Source: an uncultured beta proteobacterium
GTDB lineage: Bacteria > Pseudomonadota > Gammaproteobacteria > Burkholderiales > SG8-39
NCBI GenBank assembly: GCA_902826155.1
Contig: CADEDU010000027.1
Coordinates: 60,617 to 72,988 of the forward strand
Length of the DNA stretch: 12,372 nt
Reading direction: 5' to 3'
A model generated the notes under the pieces. It was not told the origin of the DNA. It made no database searches and saw nothing but the letters and a program-made list of their open reading frames with translations. Position numbers and translations under genes: made by a program. This document shows positions 6,604 through 12,372 of this stretch, in pieces. Position 1 is the first letter of the stretch. Each line of letters opens with the position of its first letter.

Positions 6604-6659
6604 GCGCTGCCTCTCCCAGTTGTTGTTTTGCGACCGCATCGTATATGACACGGCCGAGG

Positions 6660-6677
6660 CTAGTCCCAAGGGGTTAG
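6660..6677. promoter_or_regulatory. Recurring palindrome, copy C (putative LuxR-type regulator site)
   Basis: CTAGTCCCAAGGGGTTAG is an imperfect palindrome centred between 6668 and 6669. It is the most divergent copy in the GCCC core but has the most complete outer CTAG/TTAG arms. It is centred 65 bp upstream of the first ABC-type binding protein start. A CATATA/TATACG element at about 6640-6647 on the minus strand may be the -10 of the same promoter. Confidence 0.52.
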
Positions 6678-6698
6678 AAGAGCCACTGCCCGAAAGTT

Positions 6699-6716
6699 TT
6701 AGCCCTTTAGGGCACG
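6699..6716. promoter_or_regulatory. Recurring palindrome, copy D (putative LuxR-type regulator site)
   Basis: TTAGCCCTTTAGGGCACG has a perfect GCCC-TTTA-GGGC core centred between 6707 and 6708. It lies 39 bp upstream of copy C, near 3.7 helical turns, and about 104 bp from the start codon of the first ABC-type binding protein. The paired sites suggest binding by more than one regulator dimer. Confidence 0.58.
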
Positions 6717-6726
6717 CGCGTCGAAT

Positions 6727-6754
6727 GCCCGGCTCTATGGGGCCAAGCCTGGGC
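6727..6754. terminator. Weak bulged hairpin after the methyltransferase gene
   Basis: GCCCGGCT (6727-6734) can pair with AGCC-T-GGGC (6746-6754), eight pairs with one bulged base and an 11-nt loop. It begins about 11 nt past the methyltransferase stop on the minus strand. No T-run follows, so it is only a possible transcription end that would separate this gene from the binding-protein pair. Confidence 0.25.
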
Positions 6755-6764
6755 AACAACCAAT

Positions 6765-7439
6765 CTACCGCGCCTGCGCCACCACGCCAGTCGCCACGTA
6801 ATACGAGCCGAGCCAGAACGTCCGCATCAAGGTCAGATTCGGGCAATAGCGAAGCATGGGTCGCCAAGGCTCGCGAAGACCGGCGAAGGTCGTCAGGTAG
6901 CACGACGTGCGATACAGGTTCCACAGATTGATCGGTGCGCCCCATGCCCACGGCAGCAAGCGCAAGCCGGCGAGTGACACGCGCGCGCCCGGCTTGGCAA
7001 AGCGCATCACGTTGGCAAGTGCCGCCGGCGATTGCAGCACGTCGTGCGTGTAGCAGAACAGTGCGGCGTCGAATGGTTCGGCCAATTGCACGGTTTCGAT
7101 CGGCTCATTGATCAGCCTGACTTGGTGCAGCTGATTCCGCGCCACGAGCCCGGCTGCAAGCGCGCTCATATGCGGACAATGGTCGATGCCGACCACTCGA
7201 CCGCTTGCGCCGACGGTGCGCGCCAGCTGCGACAGACTCAAGCCGCTGCCGCTAGCAACGTCAAGCACCGATTCGTCCGCCCGCAACCCGAGTGCGTCGA
7301 TCGCCGCCATCCGGATTCGCTCGGCGTAGCCTGCGGTACTGTCGTATTGCTTGGCGAGGTACCGGTAGCGATCCAACGAAAGCGAAGCGCTGGGCCCCGA
7401 TGACGTGTTCGCTACGAGGTCTCGCAATCTCAGGCGCAC
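6765..7439 (-). CDS. Class I SAM-dependent methyltransferase
   Basis: A 224-aa cytosolic protein if started at the GTG at 7437-7439. That start has AGGGAG seven nt upstream, whereas the first ATG at 7497-7499 has no ribosome site and would place a 13-bp tandem duplication inside the coding region. SAM-binding motif I is VLDVASGSG (residues 58-66), followed by the acidic end of strand 2 in VVGID (82-86) and a strand-4 region FDAALFCYTHDVL. The C-terminal third has aromatic, partly hydrophobic segments (LPWAWGAPINLWNLYRTSCYL), which suggests a lipophilic or membrane-associated substrate. The closest general type is UbiE/Methyltransf_11-25-like; the substrate is unknown. It lies between the cupin gene and the ABC-type binding protein pair on the same strand and has no obvious functional link to them. 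Confidence 0.85.
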   Translation of the reverse strand: MRLRLRDLVANTSSGPSASLSLDRYRYLAKQYDSTAGYAERIRMAAIDALGLRADESVLDVASGSGLSLSQLARTVGASGRVVGIDHCPHMSALAAGLVARNQLHQVRLINEPIETVQLAEPFDAALFCYTHDVLQSPAALANVMRFAKPGARVSLAGLRLLPWAWGAPINLWNLYRTSCYLTTFAGLREPWRPMLRYCPNLTLMRTFWLGSYYVATGVVAQAR

Positions 7440-7472
7440 GAACCTGCTCCCTACTTTGTGGTGACGCCAGGG

Positions 7473-7498
7473 CGCGGTGCATCCACGCGGTGCATCCA
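7473..7498. repeat. Tandem 13-bp duplication
   Basis: CGCGGTGCATCCA occurs twice with no spacer (7473-7485 and 7486-7498). It lies in the 100-bp gap between the cupin stop and the methyltransferase GTG start. A 13-bp unit would shift the frame, consistent with non-coding DNA here. It looks like a recent slippage duplication or a small operator. Confidence 0.7.
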
Positions 7499-7539
7499 TT
7501 GTCGCCGCATCGTGCGCCAGCGTCGCTACGCCCGAACGG

Positions 7540-8004
7540 CTACTTCGATCCCGCGCCCTTGTCGTTGATGAACGCCATCCCGGAGGGTCCTTGTCCGCTC
7601 ACCTGCAAGACCACGGGCTCGGCTTTAGTTGCTTTGAAGTGCGGAACGTTGGCCGGCTCGGTGTAGAAACTGCCGGCCGGCAATGCAACCAGCTTCGATT
7701 CGTCGAACGTCGTACCCCATCCAACGTAGAAAGTGCCCGAGATGACGGTGTAGGTGCGATCGTCGGGGTGCGCGTGCGGGGGGATATTGAGGTTGGCAGG
7801 CAGCTTTCCGCGATACACGTATCCGCCCGGTTTGGACGAGTCGCCGATCATCAAGGCTTGCTCGACGCCTTGCACTCTCCCAGCACGCGTCCAGTTGAGT
7901 CGATCGGGCGGCACCATCACTCCGGCCTGTTGCGACAAGGCATTGCCCGCCATGACACCCAGTGCTGCTCCGATCGCGACCAGCCTTGCATTGTTTCGAA
8001 TCAT
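7540..8004 (-). CDS. Exported small cupin-domain protein
   Basis: A 154-aa protein if started at the ATG at 8002-8004, which has GGAG six nt upstream; ATGs at 8005-8007 and 8014-8016 are in frame and also possible. A Sec signal peptide (MIRNNARLVAIGAALGVMAGNALSQ) leads the chain to the periplasm. One cupin barrel follows: motif 1 IPPHAHPDDRTYTVISG has metal-type ligands His77 and His79 but lacks the usual Glu at the third position, and motif 2 LPAGSFYTEPANVPHF supplies His122. These small exported cupins are common in proteobacteria with no defined reaction; some bind metal and act as dioxygenases or sugar-binding proteins. Divergent from the response regulator gene, with palindrome copy E in the shared 182-bp gap, about 123 bp from its start. 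It may share control. Confidence 0.85.
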   Translation of the reverse strand: MIRNNARLVAIGAALGVMAGNALSQQAGVMVPPDRLNWTRAGRVQGVEQALMIGDSSKPGGYVYRGKLPANLNIPPHAHPDDRTYTVISGTFYVGWGTTFDESKLVALPAGSFYTEPANVPHFKATKAEPVVLQVSGQGPSGMAFINDKGAGSK

Positions 8005-8118
8005 CATCGGCTCCATATCAGGGTTCGCGATTCGGAGGCGGGAGACCGAAGCTGCTGCTCACCCCGCTGACCCCGACGTTAGGCGGAACACGCCGGCGTC
8101 CACAATCGAGCCTGAGCG

Positions 8119-8136
8119 CTAGCCCTAAAGGGCAAC
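8119..8136. promoter_or_regulatory. Recurring palindrome, copy E, upstream of the response regulator
   Basis: CTAGCCCTAAAGGGCAAC has a perfect GCCC-TAAA-GGGC core centred between 8127 and 8128. It lies 60 bp upstream of the response regulator TTG start. A TAGACT element at 8158-8163 fits as -10, which would put the palindrome near -42 relative to a start of transcription around 8170, the classic position for an activator touching RNA polymerase. Autoregulation of the two-component regulator is the simplest reading. Confidence 0.6.
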
Positions 8137-8172
8137 CGGACGTATGCCCACCCGCAGTAGACTGCTTCGCGC

Positions 8173-8179
8173 AAGGAGG
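8173..8179 (+). promoter_or_regulatory. Shine-Dalgarno sequence that sets the TTG start
   Basis: AAGGAGG, a near-perfect anti-16S match, lies seven nt before the TTG at 8187. No ATG or GTG in the reading frame lies at a comparable distance, and the REC domain begins directly at this codon, so TTG is the start. Confidence 0.8.
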
Positions 8180-8186
8180 GCTGACG

Positions 8187-8885
8187 TTGAAGATCCTGGT
8201 GGTGGACGATCATCCGCTGGTGCGCGAGGCCATGGCGGGCATCCTGGGCGAACTCGGCGATTCATCGCGCGAGTCACCTCAATTGATCGAAGCCGCCGAT
8301 TGCGCCGGCGCGCTCGCCCTGGCGCGCGAGCAGACCGACATCAACCTGGTGCTGCTCGATCTCAATCTGCCCGGGGTGCGTGGCTTCGAGGCGCTCGATC
8401 GCCTCCGCCGCGCACACCCCACGCTCCCTGTCGTCATTCTCTCGATGCATCACGATCGCGAATCGATCCGCGAAGCCTTGCGCCATGGCGCGAACGGCTA
8501 CATCCCCAAGGCATCGCCGACAGCCGTCATCGTCAGCGCGGTGCGGCTGGTGCTTTCCGGCGGCGTGTACGTGCCGCCCGAAGTGGTGGATGAAGTCGGC
8601 AGGTCGCCTCGCGACCCGCTCGAGTTCGCCCCGCCTGCACGCGCGCGATCGGTCGTTGATCTTGGACTGACACCGCGGCAGGGTCAGGTGCTGGCGCTGA
8701 TCATGCGAGGCAGGTCGAACAAGGAGATCTGCCGCGCACTCGGCCTGGCCGAGCGCACCGTCAAGGTTCACGTCACCGCTGTGTTGACGGCCCTAAGAGT
8801 GTCGTCGCGCACCCAGGCCGTCATCGCCGCAAGCGAACTCGGTCTAAGCCCGGACGCATTGCTGGCGGTCGGCGCTGAAAGCTAG
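8187..8885 (+). CDS. NarL/FixJ-family response regulator with LuxR-type HTH
   Basis: A 232-aa two-component transcription regulator. The receiver domain (about 1-125) has the acidic pair D7-D8 in VVDDHPLVR, the phosphorylation site D58 in VLLDLNLPG, the switch Ser86 and K108 in YIPKAS. A linker of about 35 residues leads to a LuxR/GerE helix-turn-helix (about 160-215): LTPRQGQVLALIMRGRSNKEI then LGLAERTVKVHV. A TTG start is chosen for its strong ribosome site and because the fold begins there. It converges with the hybrid kinase gene, ending 39 bp from it, an arrangement that pairs them physically though on opposite strands. Its likely target is the five-copy palindrome of this window, one copy of which precedes its own gene. 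That link is inference; the domain calls are firm. Confidence 0.94.
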   Translation: MKILVVDDHPLVREAMAGILGELGDSSRESPQLIEAADCAGALALAREQTDINLVLLDLNLPGVRGFEALDRLRRAHPTLPVVILSMHHDRESIREALRHGANGYIPKASPTAVIVSAVRLVLSGGVYVPPEVVDEVGRSPRDPLEFAPPARARSVVDLGLTPRQGQVLALIMRGRSNKEICRALGLAERTVKVHVTAVLTALRVSSRTQAVIAASELGLSPDALLAVGAES

Positions 8886-8924
8886 ACCTCCTCACCAGAC
8901 GACGAAGTAGCGGCCACGCGCGAC

Positions 8925-11246
8925 TCACACCTGGGCCTGCGGCGCCACGCCGGCCAGAGTGTCTGTGCGAGCCTCGGTTGCCACGTGATGCAATAGCGCG
9001 CGAAGCTTCGCGGCCTCCAGCGGCTTGGCCAGGACGTACGCTGCTTCAACACCCTCGATCGCGCGTGCGGCTTCCTTCTCGTCCGCACTCACGATGAGCG
9101 CGGGCAACGCCACGCCGGTCTCCCGTCGCACCATTCCCACAACCTCGGTGCCAAGCTCGCCGTCGGCGAGACGGAAATCGCACACGATCACGTTCGGCAT
9201 CACCCGCGCTGCGCTGAGCGCGGCTCGAGCCTCCGATCCACTCGAAGCGACGATTGCGTTGCAGCCCCATTGCGCGAGCAACCCGGCAACCGCGTCGCGC
9301 GTGTCGAGATCATCGTCGACCACCAGTGCGGTCACTTGCGCCAGGCTCATCTCATTGCGCCACGCGAGGAGCGACACGTCGGCTTTTGGAACTTCGCTCA
9401 ATGCGGCCCCCCGTGGTACCTCCACTGCGAACACCGATCCGCGACCGACGCTCGACCGAACCTCGAGTCGCAGGTGCAGCAACTGGGCAGCTCGCCTGAC
9501 GATCGCCAATCCAAGCCCCAATCCCTTGGACTGATCCTTGTCGAGGCTGCCTTGCGCTTGAAAGAACTCCTCGAAGATCCGCTCACGATCGTGTGCCGCG
9601 ATGCCGATACCCGTATCCCAGACCTCGACCCGCAGCTTGCCCGCCCTACGCCGCGCGGCGATCAGCACGCCGCCTTCCCTGGTGTAGCGCATCGCGTTCG
9701 CGGTGAGGTTCATCAGAATCTGTTCGAGCAACAACGGATCGGTCTGGACCAACTCGGTCGAAGGACGGATGCGAAAGCGCAGCTCACGCCCCTGGGCAAG
9801 TTGCGCGTAGTGATGTTCCAACCGATCGAAGATCTTCTGGATCGGGAAGACACCGGACCGCGGCACCACTCTCCCGGCGTCCAGCTTGGAGATGTCGAAG
9901 AGCGATTCCAGCAGCTCGGAAACCGCCCGGCTCGACGACTCGATGCGCGCGAGCAATCGCTCCCTGTCCTCGCGCGTGCGCGCGGCGCGCAGCTGCGCAA
10001 CGAACAGCCCAAGCGCGTGCGCCGGCTGCCGCAGATCGTGACTCGCTGCGGCGAGAAACCGCGACTTCGCATCATTGGCCGCCGCGAGTTCGCGCGTCCG
10101 GGACGCGACCTTGCTTTCCAGCTCGTCGTAAGAAGTCTTGAGCCGATCGACCATTCGATTGAACTGCTCGGCCAGATCCTGCAGCTCGTCATGGGTGGCG
10201 AGCATCACGCGCTCTTGAAGACGGCCCGCACCGATCCGCGCCGCACTTTCCTGCAAAGCACGGATCGGCGCGCTCATTCGGCGGGCCAGCACCATCGCCA
10301 CCAGGGCGGCAAGCGCAATGCCTGCGAGCAGGACGATGCCGGTGCGCATTGCAGCGCCGAACAACGGCGCGAACACCTCGGTCATGGGTTGCTCGACCAG
10401 CACGTGCCAATCGAGCGCGGGGATGTGGGCACCGGCAGTGAGCGTCCAGCGCTCGCGGCCGTCGCCTGCGTGGCGTGAGATGGTGGTCGTTGGAACTGAA
10501 GCAGGCCGACCGGGCGCAGGTTGACCTGCAAGCTCCGTCTTCACCTGCTTCAGATTCGAAAGATCCGTCTTGCGCAGTACCAGCCCGATGTCCGGATGCG
10601 AGATCAGGTGTCCTGCCGCATCGACGACATAGGCGTACCCGGTCTTGCCGATCCTGATGTCGGCGACAACCTCCCACACCAGCTTGAGGTTGACGTCGGC
10701 GAACAACACGGCGCGGTCTTCTCGCGTGGTGGGCCGTCGGGAGTTGTCAGCGGCCGTCACGCCAAGCGTGGCGAACGGCTCGCTGTCGTGCCGAAACGTC
10801 ACCGGACTCACATAGAGCGACCCGGTGCGGGCCGGTGCGAGCCCGGCGTGGCCCGACCAGTCGCGACCGCTGCCGATCTCATCACGCGTGATGCGCGATG
10901 CTCGCACCTGTTCACGGTTGTCGCGGTCGACCCACGCCACGTCGACGATCGCAGGCGCCTGGCGCAACAACCGGATCAACTCCAGGTGCCGCTCCTCGGC
11001 CGTCTGCACGATGCCAGCCTGCTCGACCAGCAACGCGCCCCGCAGCTGACCTTCGAGCAGACGGGCGAACTGCTCGATGCGAAGCGCCGCACTGCGCGCC
11101 TTCTCGCGTTGCAGTTCGTCGACCAGATCGCGCGCGTCGCGATATGAGAAGTACAGGCCTAACGTGCCGCTGACGAGCAGCGCCACCGTCACCAGCCCGG
11201 CGAAGGTGAGCGCGTATTTGCGGAACAGCGATCGGCGAACAGGCAT
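8925..11246 (-). CDS. Membrane sensor hybrid histidine kinase with Cache, HAMP and receiver
   Basis: A 773-aa inner-membrane kinase. TM1 is at about 12-34, then a periplasmic region of about 260 residues with Cache-type features (KTGYAYVVDAAGHLISHPDI at 201-220), TM2 at about 299-321, HAMP to about 374, and a coiled-coil lead-in. The HisKA H-box reads ASHDLRQPAHALGLF with phospho-acceptor His403. The ATPase domain has an N-box around N513-N517, a G1 box DTGIGIA (544-550) and a G2 box GLGLGL (575-580). A C-terminal receiver (about 637-752) has D644-D646, phospho-acceptor D690 in VIVCDFRLADG and K741. A separate Hpt domain is not present. The start ATG has a poor ribosome site. Its gene converges on that of the LuxR-type regulator and diverges from a Bug receptor gene. 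The Cache domain points to sensing of a small extracytoplasmic ligand, possibly one bound by a receptor of this window. Confidence 0.92.
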   Translation of the reverse strand: MPVRRSLFRKYALTFAGLVTVALLVSGTLGLYFSYRDARDLVDELQREKARSAALRIEQFARLLEGQLRGALLVEQAGIVQTAEERHLELIRLLRQAPAIVDVAWVDRDNREQVRASRITRDEIGSGRDWSGHAGLAPARTGSLYVSPVTFRHDSEPFATLGVTAADNSRRPTTREDRAVLFADVNLKLVWEVVADIRIGKTGYAYVVDAAGHLISHPDIGLVLRKTDLSNLKQVKTELAGQPAPGRPASVPTTTISRHAGDGRERWTLTAGAHIPALDWHVLVEQPMTEVFAPLFGAAMRTGIVLLAGIALAALVAMVLARRMSAPIRALQESAARIGAGRLQERVMLATHDELQDLAEQFNRMVDRLKTSYDELESKVASRTRELAAANDAKSRFLAAASHDLRQPAHALGLFVAQLRAARTREDRERLLARIESSSRAVSELLESLFDISKLDAGRVVPRSGVFPIQKIFDRLEHHYAQLAQGRELRFRIRPSTELVQTDPLLLEQILMNLTANAMRYTREGGVLIAARRRAGKLRVEVWDTGIGIAAHDRERIFEEFFQAQGSLDKDQSKGLGLGLAIVRRAAQLLHLRLEVRSSVGRGSVFAVEVPRGAALSEVPKADVSLLAWRNEMSLAQVTALVVDDDLDTRDAVAGLLAQWGCNAIVASSGSEARAALSAARVMPNVIVCDFRLADGELGTEVVGMVRRETGVALPALIVSADEKEAARAIEGVEAAYVLAKPLEAAKLRALLHHVATEARTDTLAGVAPQAQV

Positions 11247-11420
11247 CGGCGCGGTCCGTCTGGTGGATCAGCACTCGGGACCGACGCGCCCCGAGCGAAC
11301 CGAGTGAACTGACTGAACTTCGTTGCGCAATGCCCGATCAGTCTAGCAGCCGACCATTGCACGACCTGCCGCAGCGTGCTCTGATCCCACCGATCGCATC
11401 ACCAACAACGAGGATCCTGC
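11247..11420. promoter_or_regulatory. Divergent promoter region with repeats, kinase and Bug receptor
   Basis: 174 bp between divergent genes. It contains a CTCGGG/CCCGAG inverted repeat (11274-11279 and 11290-11295, 10-nt spacer), overlapped at its right arm by three tandem 9-bp units: CGAGCGAAC (11292-11300), CGAGTGAAC (11301-11309) and TGACTGAAC (11310-11318). No copy of the CTAGCCCT palindrome is here. The repeats may bind a regulator of one or both genes. No convincing -35/-10 pair could be chosen. Confidence 0.4.
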
Positions 11421-12372
11421 ATGTCGATGCTGATTCGTGCGTTCGCTACTGCCTGCATAGGCTTGGCCGCTGCCGTCGTCCAGGCACAGACGTATCCGTC
11501 CAAGCCGGTACGGCTGATCGCACCGTTTCCCGCCGCGGGCCCGCTCGACGTTGCAGCGCGGATCTATGCGCAGAAGCTCGGTGATCGATGGGGGCAGTCG
11601 GTGATCGTCGAGAACCGCGTCGGCGCCACCGGCACGATCGGCACCGAGTCGGTCGTGCGTGCGGCACCTGACGGCTACACGTTGCTCGTCACGGTCGATC
11701 TGCCGATCGTGATGGCACCGAATCTCATCAAGACGCCGTACGACTCGCGCAAGGACCTGCTGCCGATCGCGGCGTTCGGCGACACCATGAACATGCTGGT
11801 GGCGCACCCGTCGCTCAACGTGAAGACGCTGGCGGAGTTGGTATCGGCCGCGAAAGCCAATCCGGGCAAGATCACGTTCTCGTCCGCGGGGCCGGCCTCG
11901 CCGGGGCATCTGTGCGGCGAGATGCTCAAGAGCGCCGCCGGGATCGACATGACGCATGTGCCGTACAAAGGCGCCGCGCCGGCGATGGTCGCGGCGGTGT
12001 CGGGCGAAGTCGGCATCTTCTGCGGCCCGCTCGGGCAGGGGCTGCCGCAGGTGAAGGCGGGAAAGATGCAGCCGCTGGGCGTCACCGGCAAGGCACGATC
12101 GGCGCTTGCGCCTGACATCGCGCCGATTGCCGATAGCTATCCGAGCGTCGTCACGTCCAACTGGTACGCGGTGTTTGCCCCGGTCGGTACACCGCCGGCG
12201 ATCGCGCAGGCGGTGAGTGCAGGTTTGCGCGCGGTGTTCGACGATACGGAAGTGTCCAAGCGCTTGACGCAGGTCGGGTTCGACCACATCTGGATGTCGT
12301 CCGCCGAGTTGTCGAAGGCGATCGACGCCGACCTGGCCAAGTGGGGCAAGGTGATTCGCGACGCGAAGGTGA
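11421..12372 (+). CDS. Bug/TctC family tripartite tricarboxylate receptor (right end cut)
   Basis: 317 codons are visible; the frame is still open at the last base, and only a few residues should be missing compared with the usual ~320 aa. The start ATG has GAGGA seven nt upstream. A Sec signal peptide ends at VQA (residues 20-22), followed by QTYPSKPVRLIAPF. The ligand loop PFPAAGPLDVAARI keeps the conserved Asp, then VENRVGATGTIG, APDGYTLL, NPGKITFSSAG, HVPYKGAAPAMV and APVGTPPAI follow in family order. It is a periplasmic binding protein of the tripartite tricarboxylate type; ligand unknown. No tctA or tctB is visible. It is divergent from the sensor kinase gene, and a functional link as the ligand-binding partner of the sensor is possible. 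It is clearly distinct in sequence from the Bug receptor at 1477-2457. Confidence 0.92.
   Translation, partial: MSMLIRAFATACIGLAAAVVQAQTYPSKPVRLIAPFPAAGPLDVAARIYAQKLGDRWGQSVIVENRVGATGTIGTESVVRAAPDGYTLLVTVDLPIVMAPNLIKTPYDSRKDLLPIAAFGDTMNMLVAHPSLNVKTLAELVSAAKANPGKITFSSAGPASPGHLCGEMLKSAAGIDMTHVPYKGAAPAMVAAVSGEVGIFCGPLGQGLPQVKAGKMQPLGVTGKARSALAPDIAPIADSYPSVVTSNWYAVFAPVGTPPAIAQAVSAGLRAVFDDTEVSKRLTQVGFDHIWMSSAELSKAIDADLAKWGKVIRDAKV

Noticed and set aside
7962..8186. Longer start for the response regulator at an ATG at 7962
   Set aside because: It would overlap the start of the cupin gene and cross the palindrome and promoter. The REC domain starts exactly at the TTG at 8187 after AAGGAGG.
9270..10478. 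A 402-codon open frame on the plus strand
   Set aside because: It is antisense to the kinase gene through HisKA, ATPase and HAMP segments; no ribosome site and no family resemblance.
11343..12287. A 314-codon open frame on the minus strand
   Set aside because: It is antisense to the Bug receptor gene, which has a signal peptide and full family signature. The translation is Arg-rich and low in pattern.
1..12372. tRNA, rRNA, CRISPR array, insertion sequence or phage genes
   Set aside because: None seen: no spaced identical repeats of CRISPR type, no transposase or integrase motifs, and no cloverleaf or rRNA-like stretches noticed by eye. A computational scan was not possible here.

Overview
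The window is GC-rich DNA from a beta-proteobacterium, most likely of the order Burkholderiales. The case rests on gene content: two periplasmic Bug/TctC-type tripartite tricarboxylate receptors with no transporter genes beside them, two orphan ABC_sub_bind-type (PF04392-like) binding proteins, a probable DUF2917 protein, a metal-dependent amidohydrolase of the 2-pyrone-4,6-dicarboxylate hydrolase type, and a hybrid histidine kinase with a HDLRQP H-box next to a LuxR/NarL response regulator. No rRNA, tRNA, CRISPR, phage or insertion sequence was recognised.

Layout. (1) 1-317, minus: start of a DUF2917-like gene cut by the left edge, with a 343-bp leader (318-660) that holds two strong dyads and one copy of a recurring palindrome. 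(2) 661-3630, minus: a lipoprotein patatin-like phospholipase, then a Bug receptor, then an amidohydrolase, with gaps of 123 and 15 bp, probably co-transcribed. (3) 3902-4547, plus: a VapBC toxin-antitoxin pair with overlapping reading frames and a direct-repeat promoter, inserted between minus-strand genes. (4) 4577-6603, minus: two tandem paralogous substrate-binding lipid/solute proteins with Tat-like leaders. (5) 6765-8004, minus: a SAM-dependent methyltransferase (probable GTG start) and an exported cupin. (6) 8187-11246: a NarL-type response regulator (plus, TTG start with an excellent Shine-Dalgarno sequence) converging tail-to-tail on a membrane sensor hybrid kinase (minus). (7) 11421 to the right edge, plus: a second Bug receptor, cut a few codons before its end.

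The most interesting signal is not a gene. An 18-bp imperfect palindrome of the form CTAGCCCTNAAGGGCANN occurs five times, always between genes (centres near 601/602, 3699/3700, 6668/6669, 6707/6708, 8127/8128). Three copies are centred 60-69 bp upstream of a start codon: the patatin, the first ABC-type binding protein, and the response regulator itself. A fourth sits 39 bp further upstream of the ABC-type gene, and the fifth lies in the leader of the DUF2917-like gene. The shape (paired GCCCT/AGGGC half-sites) and the copy in front of the regulator gene suggest a local regulon of the LuxR-family regulator encoded at 8187-8885, under control of the sensor kinase at 8925-11246. The inferred system is a Cache-domain kinase that senses an extracytoplasmic small molecule and switches on solute-binding proteins, a surface lipase/hydrolase cluster and itself. 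The palindromes are read directly from the sequence; the regulator assignment is inference.
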